Shown: piece by piece, positions 18,297 through 27,480 of the stretch
Position numbering within the stretch: position 1 is the stretch's first letter
How the letters are laid out: every line of letters starts with the position of its first letter
NCBI GenBank assembly: GCA_963765875.1
Contig: CAVXYK010000006.1
Location: 434,001-498,000 of the forward strand
Direction: 5' to 3'
DNA from: JAWKOK01 sp963765875
GTDB taxonomy: Bacteria > Chloroflexota > Anaerolineae > Caldilineales > Caldilineaceae
DNA: 64,000 nucleotides
Translations under genes and position numbers: made by a program
The notes under the pieces: model-generated
Seen by the model: the letters and a program-made list of their open reading frames with translations, nothing else
Told to the model about the DNA's origin: nothing
Databases searched by the model: none

Positions 18297-18642
18297 AATT
18301 GGCCATTTCGGCGCTGTTGGCGCCGGGCAAGTTAATTGAACGCCCACGTACCCCAAAGTGCCATTCAGATGACCTCGCCCTAATCAGGCAATCACCCCAT
18401 TCTCATCTTCCTCGACTAAAATATCTCCGAAATGGCGATGTTGCATTGGGCCGCCGGATACGGTGTAGCACTGGAAGCAACCGCACTGACCGGCGCCACC
18501 CATTTCTATTATCGTTCAAGGTACATTGAAGCGCGTAGGACCCGGACTCCAAAAACACCAGATGTTGTCGACTCCTGGAAGCGGATGGGGAACCATATGG
18601 GCCCTACGCGGATAGATTGAAGGCGAAACGAGAGGAAAACCG

Positions 18643-21537
18643 ATGAAGATAAAATTACTGATTGTAACCATTGCCGTGCTCTTGCTTAGCGCATGCACTG
18701 GGATTCAGCCACTGGCCCCGACAGATTCAGGGGAAAATGGCGACCAGGCATCAACCGACAGCGCTGATGTAGCCATCGAGCTGGCGGGCCTGGACGAGGC
18801 AATGCCACTGGATCCGGCTGTGCGCACCGGCGTCCTCGACAATGGGCTAACGTACTACATTCGCCAGAACACCGAGCCGGAAAACCGCGCCGAACTCTGG
18901 CTCGCAGTCAACGCCGGATCGCTTCAAGAAGAAGACGATCAGCAAGGCTTAGCTCACTTTCTTGAGCACATGCTCTTCAATGGCACAGAGAATTTTCCGG
19001 ACATGGGCGTAGTCGATTTCCTGGAAAGCATCGGCATGGAGTTCGGTCCTGATGTCAACGCCTATACGTCCTTCAACGAGACCGTCTACACGATCCAGGT
19101 GCCGACTGACGACGCAGAGATCATGAATCTCGGTTTCCAGGTGCTCGAAGACTGGGCCGGGAATGCCACCCTTGACCCCGATGCCATTGAGCAGGAGCGA
19201 GGGATCATCGTTGAAGAGTGGCGCCTCAGCGATGAGACGGCTGACGGCAGGGTGCAGGATCAGGTTCTACCGGCCATCCTTGGCGACTCACGCTACACCG
19301 ACCGGCTGCCCATCGGCGATATGGAAATTGTGCGCAATGCACCGCCCGAGGCCTTCCAGCGTTTCTATGAGACCTGGTACCGGCCCGATATGATGTCCGT
19401 GATCGCAGTTGGCGACTTCGAGGTCGATGAAGTTGAACAACTGATCGCCCAACACTTTTCGACGCTGGAGAATCCTGCCGAGCCTGCCGAGCTTCAATCG
19501 TACGATATCCCAACCCACGACGACACCCAATTCCTGGTCGTCACTGACCCGGAATTGACCGAGACTGAGGTGCAGATCTGGCACAAACAGCCCGCACGCC
19601 CGACAAGGACCGGTGACGACTATCGCCAGGCCCTGACAGAGTCATTCTTCTACTCGGTACTGAATGAGCGCCTTCTGGATATTGAACGGCAGCCGGATGC
19701 TCCTTTTCTCTGGACCTGGGCTGGAAACTTCGAGTACGTACAGCCGATTGATGTCGACGTATTCGTCGCTGGAGTCGAGGATGGAAGTGTCGCATCGGGA
19801 CTTGAAGCAGCGCTCACCGAGGCTGCACGCCTGGAACAGTTCGGCGTCACCGAAGCAGAGCTTGCCCGAGCCAAAGAGGAAACGCTCAGCTTCTACGAGA
19901 GCATCTATGACGAACGCAACAATGTGGAGAGCAGCAGCCACGCAGACGAGTACCTGGCCCACTTCCTCAACGCAGTGACGGCGCCAGGCATCGAGTACGA
20001 GTATGAGTTTGTCAAAGACGTCGTGCCGACCATTACCCTTGATGAGGTCAACGGAGTGGCGGCTGGTCTGGCAGCGACCGACAATCGAGTGATTGTCGTG
20101 ACTGCGCCGGAGAAAGAGGATGTTGTCCTGCCGACGGAAGACGAGTTGGCAGCCGTTGTCGATGCCGTGGCAAAGAAGACGATTGAGCCGCTGCAAGAGG
20201 AACTGATTGGAACCAGCCTTATGGAGGAGGTTCCAGAACCGGTGGCAATCGTTTCGGAAACCGAGTCGCCCGATCTGGGCATCACCGAAATTGAACTGGA
20301 AAACGGTGTACGCGTTCTGATCATGCCGACTGACTTCATGGATGACGAGATCCTTTTCTCCGGCTTCAGCCTTGGCGGGTCGTCGCTCGTGTCCGATGAA
20401 GACTTTCCGGAAGCAAGCACCATCGTCAGTGTGATCACCGAAAGCGGCGTCGGCGACTTTGGGCAGTCCGAGCTGGAAAAACTGCTGACCGGCAAGAGTG
20501 TGTCAATCAGTCCTTACGTGCGTGAATTAGCCGAGGGGATCGAAGGGGCCAGTTCGGTCGACGACATCGAGACGCTTTTCCAGTTGCTCTACCTCTATGT
20601 GACGGAACCACGCGCAGAGCAAGATGCCTTTGATGTCTTCCAGAAACAGATGCGCAGCGCACTGGAAAACCGGGCCCAGGATCCCAACGCGGCCCTGCAG
20701 GATGCGACCAGCTTGGCTCTCTACGGAGACACAATCCGCCGTGGACAGTTCTCGCTTGAAGAGATAGAGTCGCTCGATCTTGCACGCGGCCTTGAGATCT
20801 ATCAAGAACGTTTTTCTGATATGGACGACGCCGTCTTCATCTTCGTGGGCAACGTTGATCCGGAGATGATCAAGCCGCTGGCGCAGACCTATCTCGGCAA
20901 TCTACCAACCAGTGAGCGCGAGGAAAGCTGGCAGGATGTGGCCCCCGATCTGCCTGAGGGCATCGTTGATGAGGCAGTCTTCAAAGGCGAAGGAGATCGA
21001 AGCATCGTTCGCTTGATCTTCACCGGACCCTATGAACCGGGCCCTGAAAACGACGTGACACTCTCTGCGGTGGAGACGGTGCTTGACATCCTGATCCGTG
21101 AAGAGCTGCGGGAGGAACTCGGCGGAGTCTATTCGTCAGGGGCCTACATCTACATCAATGAACTGCCCGATTCGACCTATGCCGGCTACATCGTGTTTGG
21201 CGCCGAGCCGGCGCGCGTTCCCGAACTAATCGATGCCACCTTTGCCGTAATCGATGATCTTCAGGCCAACGGTCCTTCCGAAGAGAACATGACCAAGGCC
21301 CGATCCATCGCCTTGAGTGAAGACGAAGAAGCGCTCAAGCAGAACGGCCATTGGCTCCAGGTGCTCAAGAACGCAGAGATCTATCCAAGCTTAGAGGTAG
21401 AAGATGCGCGACAACAGGCGCAGTTGATCGAGGCGCTCACTGCCGACGATGTCCAGTCTGCCGCTCAGGAGCTTTTCAACCCTAATCGATATGTGAAGGT
21501 TGTGCTCTATCCGGAGTCGTTCGCTTTGGAGGAGTAG
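18643..21537 (+). CDS. M16 family zinc metalloprotease, lipoprotein
   Basis: Two-domain M16 peptidase (PqqL/pitrilysin-like). It begins with a lipoprotein signal (hydrophobic stretch then LLSAC, Cys18 lipidated), followed by a short polar linker. The N-terminal domain has the inverted zinc motif HFLEH (105-109) in QQGLAHFLEHMLFNGT and the third ligand, probably Glu185 in EQERGIIVEEW. The second M16 domain, from about 540, lacks a zinc motif, as usual for the inactive half, and contains LREELGGVYSSGAY near the C-terminus, the conserved substrate-clamp region. Length (964 residues) fits a fused alpha/beta M16 protein. Expected to act outside the membrane degrading peptides. Start ATG follows AGAGGAAAACCG. 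Monocistronic. Confidence 0.9.
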   Translation: MKIKLLIVTIAVLLLSACTGIQPLAPTDSGENGDQASTDSADVAIELAGLDEAMPLDPAVRTGVLDNGLTYYIRQNTEPENRAELWLAVNAGSLQEEDDQQGLAHFLEHMLFNGTENFPDMGVVDFLESIGMEFGPDVNAYTSFNETVYTIQVPTDDAEIMNLGFQVLEDWAGNATLDPDAIEQERGIIVEEWRLSDETADGRVQDQVLPAILGDSRYTDRLPIGDMEIVRNAPPEAFQRFYETWYRPDMMSVIAVGDFEVDEVEQLIAQHFSTLENPAEPAELQSYDIPTHDDTQFLVVTDPELTETEVQIWHKQPARPTRTGDDYRQALTESFFYSVLNERLLDIERQPDAPFLWTWAGNFEYVQPIDVDVFVAGVEDGSVASGLEAALTEAARLEQFGVTEAELARAKEETLSFYESIYDERNNVESSSHADEYLAHFLNAVTAPGIEYEYEFVKDVVPTITLDEVNGVAAGLAATDNRVIVVTAPEKEDVVLPTEDELAAVVDAVAKKTIEPLQEELIGTSLMEEVPEPVAIVSETESPDLGITEIELENGVRVLIMPTDFMDDEILFSGFSLGGSSLVSDEDFPEASTIVSVITESGVGDFGQSELEKLLTGKSVSISPYVRELAEGIEGASSVDDIETLFQLLYLYVTEPRAEQDAFDVFQKQMRSALENRAQDPNAALQDATSLALYGDTIRRGQFSLEEIESLDLARGLEIYQERFSDMDDAVFIFVGNVDPEMIKPLAQTYLGNLPTSEREESWQDVAPDLPEGIVDEAVFKGEGDRSIVRLIFTGPYEPGPENDVTLSAVETVLDILIREELREELGGVYSSGAYIYINELPDSTYAGYIVFGAEPARVPELIDATFAVIDDLQANGPSEENMTKARSIALSEDEEALKQNGHWLQVLKNAEIYPSLEVEDARQQAQLIEALTADDVQSAAQELFNPNRYVKVVLYPESFALEE

Positions 21538-21604
21538 GTGGGAAGGTGACAGGGTGACAAAGTGGTATAGACTGCGCCCCTGTCACCCCCTCACCCCTAA
21601 ACAC

Positions 21605-22726
21605 TCAGTTCGCCTCATACTGCTCAAACGCAAGTTCATATTTTCTCGGGGCAACTGCGCCCAGCGCGGCCGGCCATTCCCCGGTGATCGCAGCCGTGAT
21701 TTTGCCGGCATGCTCGTGGCAGTTTTCGATGAAGAGGGTATAGCGCTGTTGGAAGCCGGCCGCGACGGTGCCGGCCAGGTAGAGATCGGGGACGTTGGAC
21801 TCCATTGTCCCGGCATCAGAGACCGGCACTCGATTCTCCCCAATCAGGTCCACACCGGCCATTTCAAGAAGACGCTGATCGCCGTGAAAGCCCGTATTGA
21901 GCAACACAAAGTCGGTCTCCCACTCCAACCGCTCTCCATCGACAACAACATCACCATCGACAGTCGGCAGCAGCGACACATGCGTCGGCGTGATCGCCAC
22001 CGGCGTCGTCTCAGGCAGAAAGCCGATGGTGCCGGCGTCGATCTGCGCCTCCAAGTCGGGCAACAGCCAATGCTTAATTTTGCGTTCATCAAAGCGCGCT
22101 CGACGATAGCTCAGTGTCACGTCAGCCCCCGCGCGCCAGCAGCGCAACGCAGCCTCTGCCGCCGAGTTCTTGCCGCCGACGATCAACAGGCGCTTGCGAA
22201 AGTATTCATGGGGATCACGGAAATAGTGGGAGACATGGGGCAAGGTCTCCCCTGGGATACCCAGTTGATTGGGATAGGTCATGTCGCCGACGGCCAGCAC
22301 CAAACGGCTCGCCCGGTAGTGGCGCGAGGCCCCGGATTTTTGCGTCTCAATGCCAAACAATTCACCGTCTCTTTCAACCGCGATGACCGGCTCGTAGGTA
22401 TTGATTCGCAGGTCAAACTGCTCGACGATGGAACGTAGATAGGCCAGATAATCCTCGCCAGTGATTCGCTGCTGGTGATTGTTCTGAATTGGAACACCGG
22501 CAATCGCCAGCCGTTCCGTCGTGCTGAAGAAAGGCGTATTGCGTGGCCACCAGCTCATTGTGTAGCCGATCTGCTTGGCGTCAAAGTGGATGACGTCAAG
22601 GCCCGCCTGCTTCAGGCAGACGGCCAGTTCCAGACCAATGGGGCCTGCGCCAACGATGCAGACGTCGTACACATGATCGACTGCTTCACCGGCAGGATCA
22701 TTGAACAAACGATTGCTTGATTGCAT
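21605..22726 (-). CDS. YpdA-like NAD(P)/FAD-dependent thiol-disulfide oxidoreductase
   Basis: Pyridine-nucleotide flavoprotein of the YpdA (bacillithiol disulfide reductase-like) family. VYDVCIVGAGPIGLELA is the FAD-binding GxGxxG, FFSTTERLAIAGVPI is a family-typical segment, LLIVGGKNSAAEAAL is the second (NADP) GxGxxA-type motif, and DLYLAGTVAAG closes the FAD site. No CxxC redox pair is present, as in YpdA. Whether this organism makes bacillithiol cannot be told from this window. The start is uncertain: ATG at 22726 has AGGGAG about 12 bases upstream; ATG at 22771 would extend it by 15 residues. A tail of about 20 residues past the usual end (RKYELAFEQYEAN) is unremarkable. Confidence 0.8.
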   Translation of the reverse strand: MQSSNRLFNDPAGEAVDHVYDVCIVGAGPIGLELAVCLKQAGLDVIHFDAKQIGYTMSWWPRNTPFFSTTERLAIAGVPIQNNHQQRITGEDYLAYLRSIVEQFDLRINTYEPVIAVERDGELFGIETQKSGASRHYRASRLVLAVGDMTYPNQLGIPGETLPHVSHYFRDPHEYFRKRLLIVGGKNSAAEAALRCWRAGADVTLSYRRARFDERKIKHWLLPDLEAQIDAGTIGFLPETTPVAITPTHVSLLPTVDGDVVVDGERLEWETDFVLLNTGFHGDQRLLEMAGVDLIGENRVPVSDAGTMESNVPDLYLAGTVAAGFQQRYTLFIENCHEHAGKITAAITGEWPAALGAVAPRKYELAFEQYEAN

Positions 22727-22965
22727 TATCGTGAGATGTCTCCCTTCTTTGGCTGCCATTTCTTGATTCATCACCCGCCCTCGAAATCGACGATTTTGGC
22801 TGATTCCAGGCATTGGAACGACTTCATTTTGCAACAAGTATACGGATGTTGCAGCAGTCCAGCAATCCGGGGGGAGTTTGCCTCAACCAGTATCGCAAGG
22901 TTCAAAACGATTTCAATCGAATGAGTGCGCCGACAAATATGACACGAAATGTCACGTTCAACTGC

Positions 22966-22990
22966 TACAATACAATCGTGAACGTTCACG
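22966..22990 (+). promoter_or_regulatory. Possible promoter with palindromic operator
   Basis: TACAAT at 22966-22971 is a plausible -10 box for the downstream gene at 23025. Directly after it, CGTGAACGTTCACG (22977-22990) is a perfect 14-bp palindrome overlapping the expected transcription start, as expected of a repressor operator. A second smaller inverted repeat, GACACGAAATGTC, lies at 22941-22953. No convincing -35 box at standard spacing. Confidence 0.4.
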
Positions 22991-23024
22991 GCCAGCCCGA
23001 ATAGACCGAATCAGGAGGAATAGA

Positions 23025-23498
23025 ATGATCGCTGAAAATGTAGACGTGAAGGTCGTCAGCCGCCCCGCTTTCACCGTTGCCGGCATGCTCTATCGTGGCA
23101 ACAATAGCAACAAAGAGATTCCCGCGCTCTGGGACAAGTTTGGACCCAAGATGGGTATTCTGCCCCACCGCATTGATCCCCAGAGTTGCTATGGCGTATG
23201 CGACAACTTCGATGAGGAAGCAGAGATTTTTGACTACGTCTCAGCGTGCGAGGTAAAACCTGGCGAGGAGATGCCAGAAGGCATGGTAACGCGGGAGATT
23301 CCGGCCCAGACCTATGCCATCTTCAACACGACACTGCCTGAGATCCAGGCGACAATGGGCTACATCTATAGTACCTGGCTACCATCATCCAAGTACGAGC
23401 GAGGACCTGGTCCCGAATTCGAACTGTATGGCGAAGAGTTCAGCCCGGATGAGCCTGCATCGCGATTCGATATCTACGTGCCGGTTGTCAGTGCGTAG
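23025..23498 (+). CDS. GyrI-like / AraC effector-binding domain protein
   Basis: A 157-residue stand-alone small-molecule-binding domain of the GyrI-like/BmrR C-terminal superfamily. Recognisable features are the opening VKVVSRPAFTVAGM, the YGVCDNFDEEAEIFDYVSACEV strand pair with the conserved buried glutamate region, and the ending FELYGEEFSPDEP, FDIYVPV, which is the family C-terminus. There is no HTH domain, so it is likely a ligand-binding or sequestering protein, or works with a separate regulator. Start at ATG 23025 is fixed by AGGAGGAATAGA. Upstream sequence carries a palindromic possible operator. It is followed by a hairpin at 23542. Confidence 0.8.
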   Translation: MIAENVDVKVVSRPAFTVAGMLYRGNNSNKEIPALWDKFGPKMGILPHRIDPQSCYGVCDNFDEEAEIFDYVSACEVKPGEEMPEGMVTREIPAQTYAIFNTTLPEIQATMGYIYSTWLPSSKYERGPGPEFELYGEEFSPDEPASRFDIYVPVVSA

Positions 23499-23541
23499 GC
23501 GTTTATCAGCCTGCGGCTCAAACGAACCAGGCGGCTAGAAC

Positions 23542-23579
23542 CTGGGATGCTTATCCGTGGCGATGGATAAGCATCCCAG
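23542..23579 (+). terminator. Perfect 15-bp hairpin after the GyrI-like gene
   Basis: CTGGGATGCTTATCC at 23542-23556 pairs perfectly with 23565-23579 across an 8-base loop. There is no T-run, so it may be a Rho-assisted 3' end or a mobile hairpin rather than a classic terminator. Confidence 0.4.
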
Positions 23580-23631
23580 CTCAGCAGGCGAGGCGAATGG
23601 GCATTTGCCGACAAGCAGAGTGGCGAATGGA

Positions 23632-24050
23632 GCCATGCCAATCCTCGGGATAGGCATTCATGAGCCATGATCCCGTAGGAGCGGGGCTTGTCTCCATGGG
23701 CATCAGGCTAAGGTTATGTTGAGTGGACAGCTGATTCTAATTGGCAGGACAATCGTGCTATACCTGTCCGCCACGGATGGAATCCGGCTCCTAACAGCGA
23801 AAAGCGCCCTCAGGCGCTAACTGTTGAGTCGCTGAGGCGACGGGTCGGTGTTAGAGGCGGGATTTTATCCCTGCCTCGGAGGCATTGTCCTCTGAAATTT
23901 GGACACGATTTCAATAGAAACGATAACGGCGCCAGAGATAATCCTTAACCTAATGCGCATGGGGCTTGTCACCGTCCGATCCACACAACGGGCGACCGAA
24001 AGGGTCGCGCCCAACGATACGCTGTCCTTGGCTTAGCACCTGGTACTAGT
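23632..24050 (+). mobile_element. Full-length copy of the TACCA-ended repeat, plus orientation
   Basis: Matches the reverse complement of 52034-52381 in order: CATGATCCCGTAGG, GGGGCTTGT, GCATCAGGCTAAGG, AAGCGCCCTCAGG, CGCTGAGGCG, TTATCCCTGCC, AATGCGCATGGGGCTTGTC, ACAACGGGCGACCG and GGGTCGCGCCC. It contains several small hairpins and no ORF. Copy is more diverged than 52034-52381, and its ends are ragged. It fills part of the 1.3-kb gap between the GyrI-like gene and lacI. Confidence 0.7.
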
Positions 24051-24558
24051 ACCCGGCCCCACCAACATCACTACGCCTCTATCTGAAGTGGTTAAACAAA
24101 CGTTGCCACCGCAGGGGCAGATGAAGCGCTAGGGCAGCAAAGCCTCCCAAGCGTGGTCCTCCATTTTCGTGCCAAACTTGAGTTGGGTCGTTTTTGACCC
24201 AACCAATAACCTCGTGTAGACCGACCAACACATCGTCCCCAGTTGGGGTCACGGCTTCTCCGACGTCACGCCGCTCAAGAACGTCTTCTTCAGCACCGGC
24301 AGCCACAATCTCCGTGCCTCCGCCGATGTGACGCGCCTCGTGCCAGCCGTCAGCTCATAGCACAATGTGACTGAAAACATCGTGGGTCGAAGCCATTTGC
24401 AGCAGCGGACGTGAAGGTTTCATGATCACGGAAAGGCGGTAGTCTTCTTGACGCGAGTGGCGTCGAATAAATACCTGACCGAGTTAACAATTCGCCGCCA
24501 TATTGATCGAACAATTCCCCAACAATAAACAATTTCGACCAAAACAAAATCGAACAAA
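24051..24558. other. Gap with a possible small coding remnant
   Basis: The region between the repeat and the lacI promoter has no intact gene. On the plus strand 24220-24360 an open stretch encodes HIVPSWGHGFSDVTPLKNVF and a further 22 residues ending VPAVSS, with protein-like composition, preceded by an in-frame stop at 24215-24219. It may be a decayed fragment of a larger protein; the family is not recognised. Confidence 0.25.
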
Positions 24559-24611
24559 TTTCACTAAATCGTGAAACGGGCCTTGAACCAGTACAACAAC
24601 TGTGATACCAT
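24559..24611 (+). promoter_or_regulatory. lacI-family promoter with upstream inverted repeat
   Basis: TTGAAC (24583-24588) and TACCAT (24606-24611) are separated by exactly 17 bases. Just upstream, TTTCAC and GTGAAA (24559-24564 and 24571-24576) form an inverted repeat with a 6-base spacer, a plausible operator for the downstream LacI-type regulator. Confidence 0.5.
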
Positions 24612-24795
24612 GCACCTGTTGCCTAGAAGTCTCCTCGAATTTGATTGGGTCACCCGGAATCTATATGCCCCAGAAGCGTGATGATGAACATGTTGTTACG
24701 AACAATTGAGCAAAACCGCCCGCTACTTGGTGCCAAGTTCGATGGGCATTTCACTAATTCTTTTTCTTGTTCGCATGACAATTAAGATTCCCCTA

Positions 24796-25830
24796 ATGAC
24801 AGACAGTGCCAACATGAACTCAAAACGATCTACAATCAGAGATGTAGCCGCTGAAGCAGGCGTGTCAGTGTCGACTGTTTCGCTCTACACGCAGAAGCGC
24901 GACGGCGTGGCAGAAGAGACGGCGCAAAGGGTTGCAGCCGCCATTGAAAAACTGGGCTATGTGCCCCGTCCTCGCAACAGTCGAAAACAGAATAGCCTCT
25001 TTTTTAGCCTCTTGCTGGAGAAATTGTCTCTGTCGGCATTCCCCGAAACGATTTATGGCGCCATTATTCACGCTATCGAAATTGAGGCAAAAGCGCACGG
25101 CTACAGCGTTGTACTCTCGGTCATCGAAGATGACGCGATTCCAAGCGTTATTTCCCAAGGGCAGGTCGATGGTGCGATTATTCTGGGCGGTTCTCTGCTC
25201 AACGATGCGGTTGCTCTGCAAATTGCCCAGCTTGATCTGCCACTTGTCCTGCTTGACAATCATATTCCAGGCGTTGCCATCGACTCGATCGTCCCCGACA
25301 ACGAATGGGGCGGCTACATGGCAGTTAAGCATCTGGTCGATCTGGGACACCGACGCATTGCAATTCTGCGAGGGCCCGCCAAATATAAGACACTGACTGA
25401 CAGATTATGGGGTGCAAGGCGCGCCGCCAATGATCTTGAGATCGACATTCCTGACCAGTATCAGCCGGCTGAACAATCCGCTGGACAGCCGCTCAAGGGC
25501 TATCTCGAAATGCAATCCATACTGGCGCTTTCTGAACGGCCCACGGCAGTTTTCGCAACCAGTGACAAAACGGCTTTCGGCGCGTTGACAGCCATCGATG
25601 AGGCCAGCTTACGGGTGCCGGAGGATATCTCGCTCATCGGTTTCGATAATGAGATGCGGTCTGAACATACGTCTCCACCGTTGACGACGATCCATCTGCC
25701 AAAGCAGTATATCGGCAAGCTTGCCATGCAGCATCTGGTGTCGAAAATCGAAAGCCCATCGGATCGGCCTGTGCGTATCTGTGTGCCCACAAGACTTGTT
25801 GAGCGGGCATCAACTCGACAAATCGACTAG
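24796..25830 (+). CDS. LacI-family transcriptional regulator of the sugar operon
   Basis: LacI/GalR repressor. The N-terminal helix-turn-helix is STIRDVAAEAGVSVSTVSLY, followed by the hinge helix and a periplasmic-binding-protein-like sensor domain (VDGAIILGG, LVLLDN, HLVDLGHRRIAIL, ISLIGFDNE). The chosen start at ATG 24796 puts the HTH close to the N-terminus as in the family; ATG 24814 is an alternative, and an upstream in-frame ATG at 24706 would add a hydrophobic segment foreign to LacI proteins. No ribosome-binding site is obvious. It precedes the binding protein and permease genes by 96 bases in the same direction and most likely controls them in response to the imported sugar. Confidence 0.9.
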   Translation: MTDSANMNSKRSTIRDVAAEAGVSVSTVSLYTQKRDGVAEETAQRVAAAIEKLGYVPRPRNSRKQNSLFFSLLLEKLSLSAFPETIYGAIIHAIEIEAKAHGYSVVLSVIEDDAIPSVISQGQVDGAIILGGSLLNDAVALQIAQLDLPLVLLDNHIPGVAIDSIVPDNEWGGYMAVKHLVDLGHRRIAILRGPAKYKTLTDRLWGARRAANDLEIDIPDQYQPAEQSAGQPLKGYLEMQSILALSERPTAVFATSDKTAFGALTAIDEASLRVPEDISLIGFDNEMRSEHTSPPLTTIHLPKQYIGKLAMQHLVSKIESPSDRPVRICVPTRLVERASTRQID

Positions 25831-25926
25831 CGAAGTATTTTTTGCATATAGTTATCATTTCCTGTCTTCGTTTCAATCTGGTGTCTTCAGTCGTTCAGAA
25901 ACCATATCATTAGAGGAGAGAGACCA

Positions 25927-27288
25927 ATGTCCAAACAGTCCTTACCCAAGAGTGCAATGAGTCGCCGACACTTCATGCAGGTAGCAGGCATCACCGCTGC
26001 TAGTGTAGCCCTAGCTGCATGCGCCCCGGCAACATCGCCGCCGGCAGCCGGGGATGCCGCGGCAGGGGCCATCCCCTCTGGCGATCTGTCCGGCAGCGTG
26101 ACCGTCTTCAACCAAGGCGGCGAACAGACGATGGGCGTTTATGCCGACGCCATTGAACGGCTCAACGAGCAGTATCCGGATATCGCGGTAGAAGATCTCT
26201 ACAATTCAGTACCCTCCTGGGGCGAGTATATCAACAGCATCAAGTTGAGGGTGGCCGGGGGCCAACCGGTTGACGTGATCTACGTCGCCATTGAAGGCGC
26301 CCAGGAGCTGATCTTCCAGGACATCATCATGCCCATTGATGACATCATCGACGCCGATCCGGAGCTGCAACGCATTGTAGACCAGACGGAACCGGTGCTG
26401 CACGATGCGCTGAAGGGGCCGGATGGCTCGACCTACTTCCTCACACGTGAGTGGAATAACATGATTATCCATTACAATCCTGAACTATTTGAGGCAGCTG
26501 GTGTGGAACCGCCGGCGCCCGACTGGACATGGGATGACTTCCTGGCGGCAGCAATCCAATTGACCTCCGGCGAAGGGACGGACAAGGTCTGGGGCTTCGC
26601 CATTCCGTACTTCAACTTTGGTCTGGCGCCCTGGTTCCATACCAATGGGACATCGACATTGACAGACGATTGGACCGACTCCAATCTCGACGATCCCAAG
26701 GTGCTTGAAGCCGTCGAATTCGTGCACTCTCTTGTCCACGAGCATGGCGTTTCGCCGGCGGTCGCTGGAACCGATCCTTATGCACTCTTCCAGTCCGGCC
26801 AGGCGGCGATGACGGGCGCAGGTCGATGGCCGGTTTTGGGCTATATCGACAGCGGGTTCGAGACGGTAGATATCACTCCTTGGCCCCAGCAAGAGGCGGG
26901 GACAACTGTTTTCGGTTCGGGCGGATTCGCAGTACGCAAGGACAGCCCCAATGTTGACGCGTCGATTGCCGTGATCAAAGAGTTCATGAGTGATCAGACA
27001 CAGCTTGACTTCACAAATCTGTATACGTCGTTGCCGGCTACACGAACGGTGACGGACGACAATCCAGAGTTCAACAAAATGCCGCCCAGTGCGCACCTGT
27101 TCTTCGATAGCCTGGAGGACATCAAGCCGATTCCAGCGCCGGCGAACTTCGCCGAAGTCGAGGGCATCTTCATGCGCAACATGGACCTGATCATGGGCGA
27201 TTCCGTTACACCGGAAGCAGGGCTTGCCCAGGCTCACGAGGAGTTGTCGGAAGCAATGGCGACGCTCAGTGAACGAATGGCGAAATAG
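25927..27288 (+). CDS. ABC sugar transporter, family 1 solute-binding lipoprotein
   Basis: Extracellular sugar-binding protein of the MalE/UgpB type. The signal combines a twin-arginine motif (SRRHFM, 12-17) with a lipobox ending at Cys32 (ALAAC), so it is probably exported folded by Tat and lipidated. The mature part has SGSVTVFNQGG at the first lobe, PVDVIYVAIEGAQEL, GTSTLTDDW and QSGQAAMTGAGRWPV, all usual landmarks in this family. Length 453 is normal. Ribosome-binding site GAGGAGAG precedes the ATG. It is first of a binding protein-permease-permease set; no ATPase gene is nearby, so a shared MsmK/UgpC-like ATPase encoded elsewhere probably powers uptake. Confidence 0.92.
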   Translation: MSKQSLPKSAMSRRHFMQVAGITAASVALAACAPATSPPAAGDAAAGAIPSGDLSGSVTVFNQGGEQTMGVYADAIERLNEQYPDIAVEDLYNSVPSWGEYINSIKLRVAGGQPVDVIYVAIEGAQELIFQDIIMPIDDIIDADPELQRIVDQTEPVLHDALKGPDGSTYFLTREWNNMIIHYNPELFEAAGVEPPAPDWTWDDFLAAAIQLTSGEGTDKVWGFAIPYFNFGLAPWFHTNGTSTLTDDWTDSNLDDPKVLEAVEFVHSLVHEHGVSPAVAGTDPYALFQSGQAAMTGAGRWPVLGYIDSGFETVDITPWPQQEAGTTVFGSGGFAVRKDSPNVDASIAVIKEFMSDQTQLDFTNLYTSLPATRTVTDDNPEFNKMPPSAHLFFDSLEDIKPIPAPANFAEVEGIFMRNMDLIMGDSVTPEAGLAQAHEELSEAMATLSERMAK

Positions 27289-27327
27289 CAGCGGGGCTCA
27301 CCGAACATGGTGAGCTCCACTTCTCAA

Positions 27328-27372
27328 CCCAGACAGCGGTCAGCGCAAACATCACGCTGGCCGCTGTCTGGG
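27328..27372 (+). repeat. 18-bp hairpin between binding protein and permease genes
   Basis: CCCAGACAGCGGTCAGCG (27328-27345) pairs with 27355-27372 with a single G-T pair. A smaller hairpin (GCTCACC...GGTGAGC) lies at 27297-27316. No T-run follows. Such structures after binding-protein genes commonly stabilise the upstream mRNA and lower expression of the downstream permeases. Confidence 0.5.
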
Positions 27373-27480
27373 TGATATTCCTGGCAACGGCCTTCTAGTC
27401 TGCGCCGGTCCAGGGTGGCATATATGCACCGGTTGTGCTTCCGCCTTCCCCGGCATTTCATTCACCAAAGGAAGATTAAT

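Noticed and set aside
23500..24050. CRISPR-like repeats in the gap before lacI
   Set aside because: Hairpins are different from each other and not regularly spaced; they belong to one TACCA-type element.
24350..24547. 65-residue minus-strand frame
   Set aside because: No ribosome-binding site, no domain, atypical composition; lies in the region upstream of lacI.
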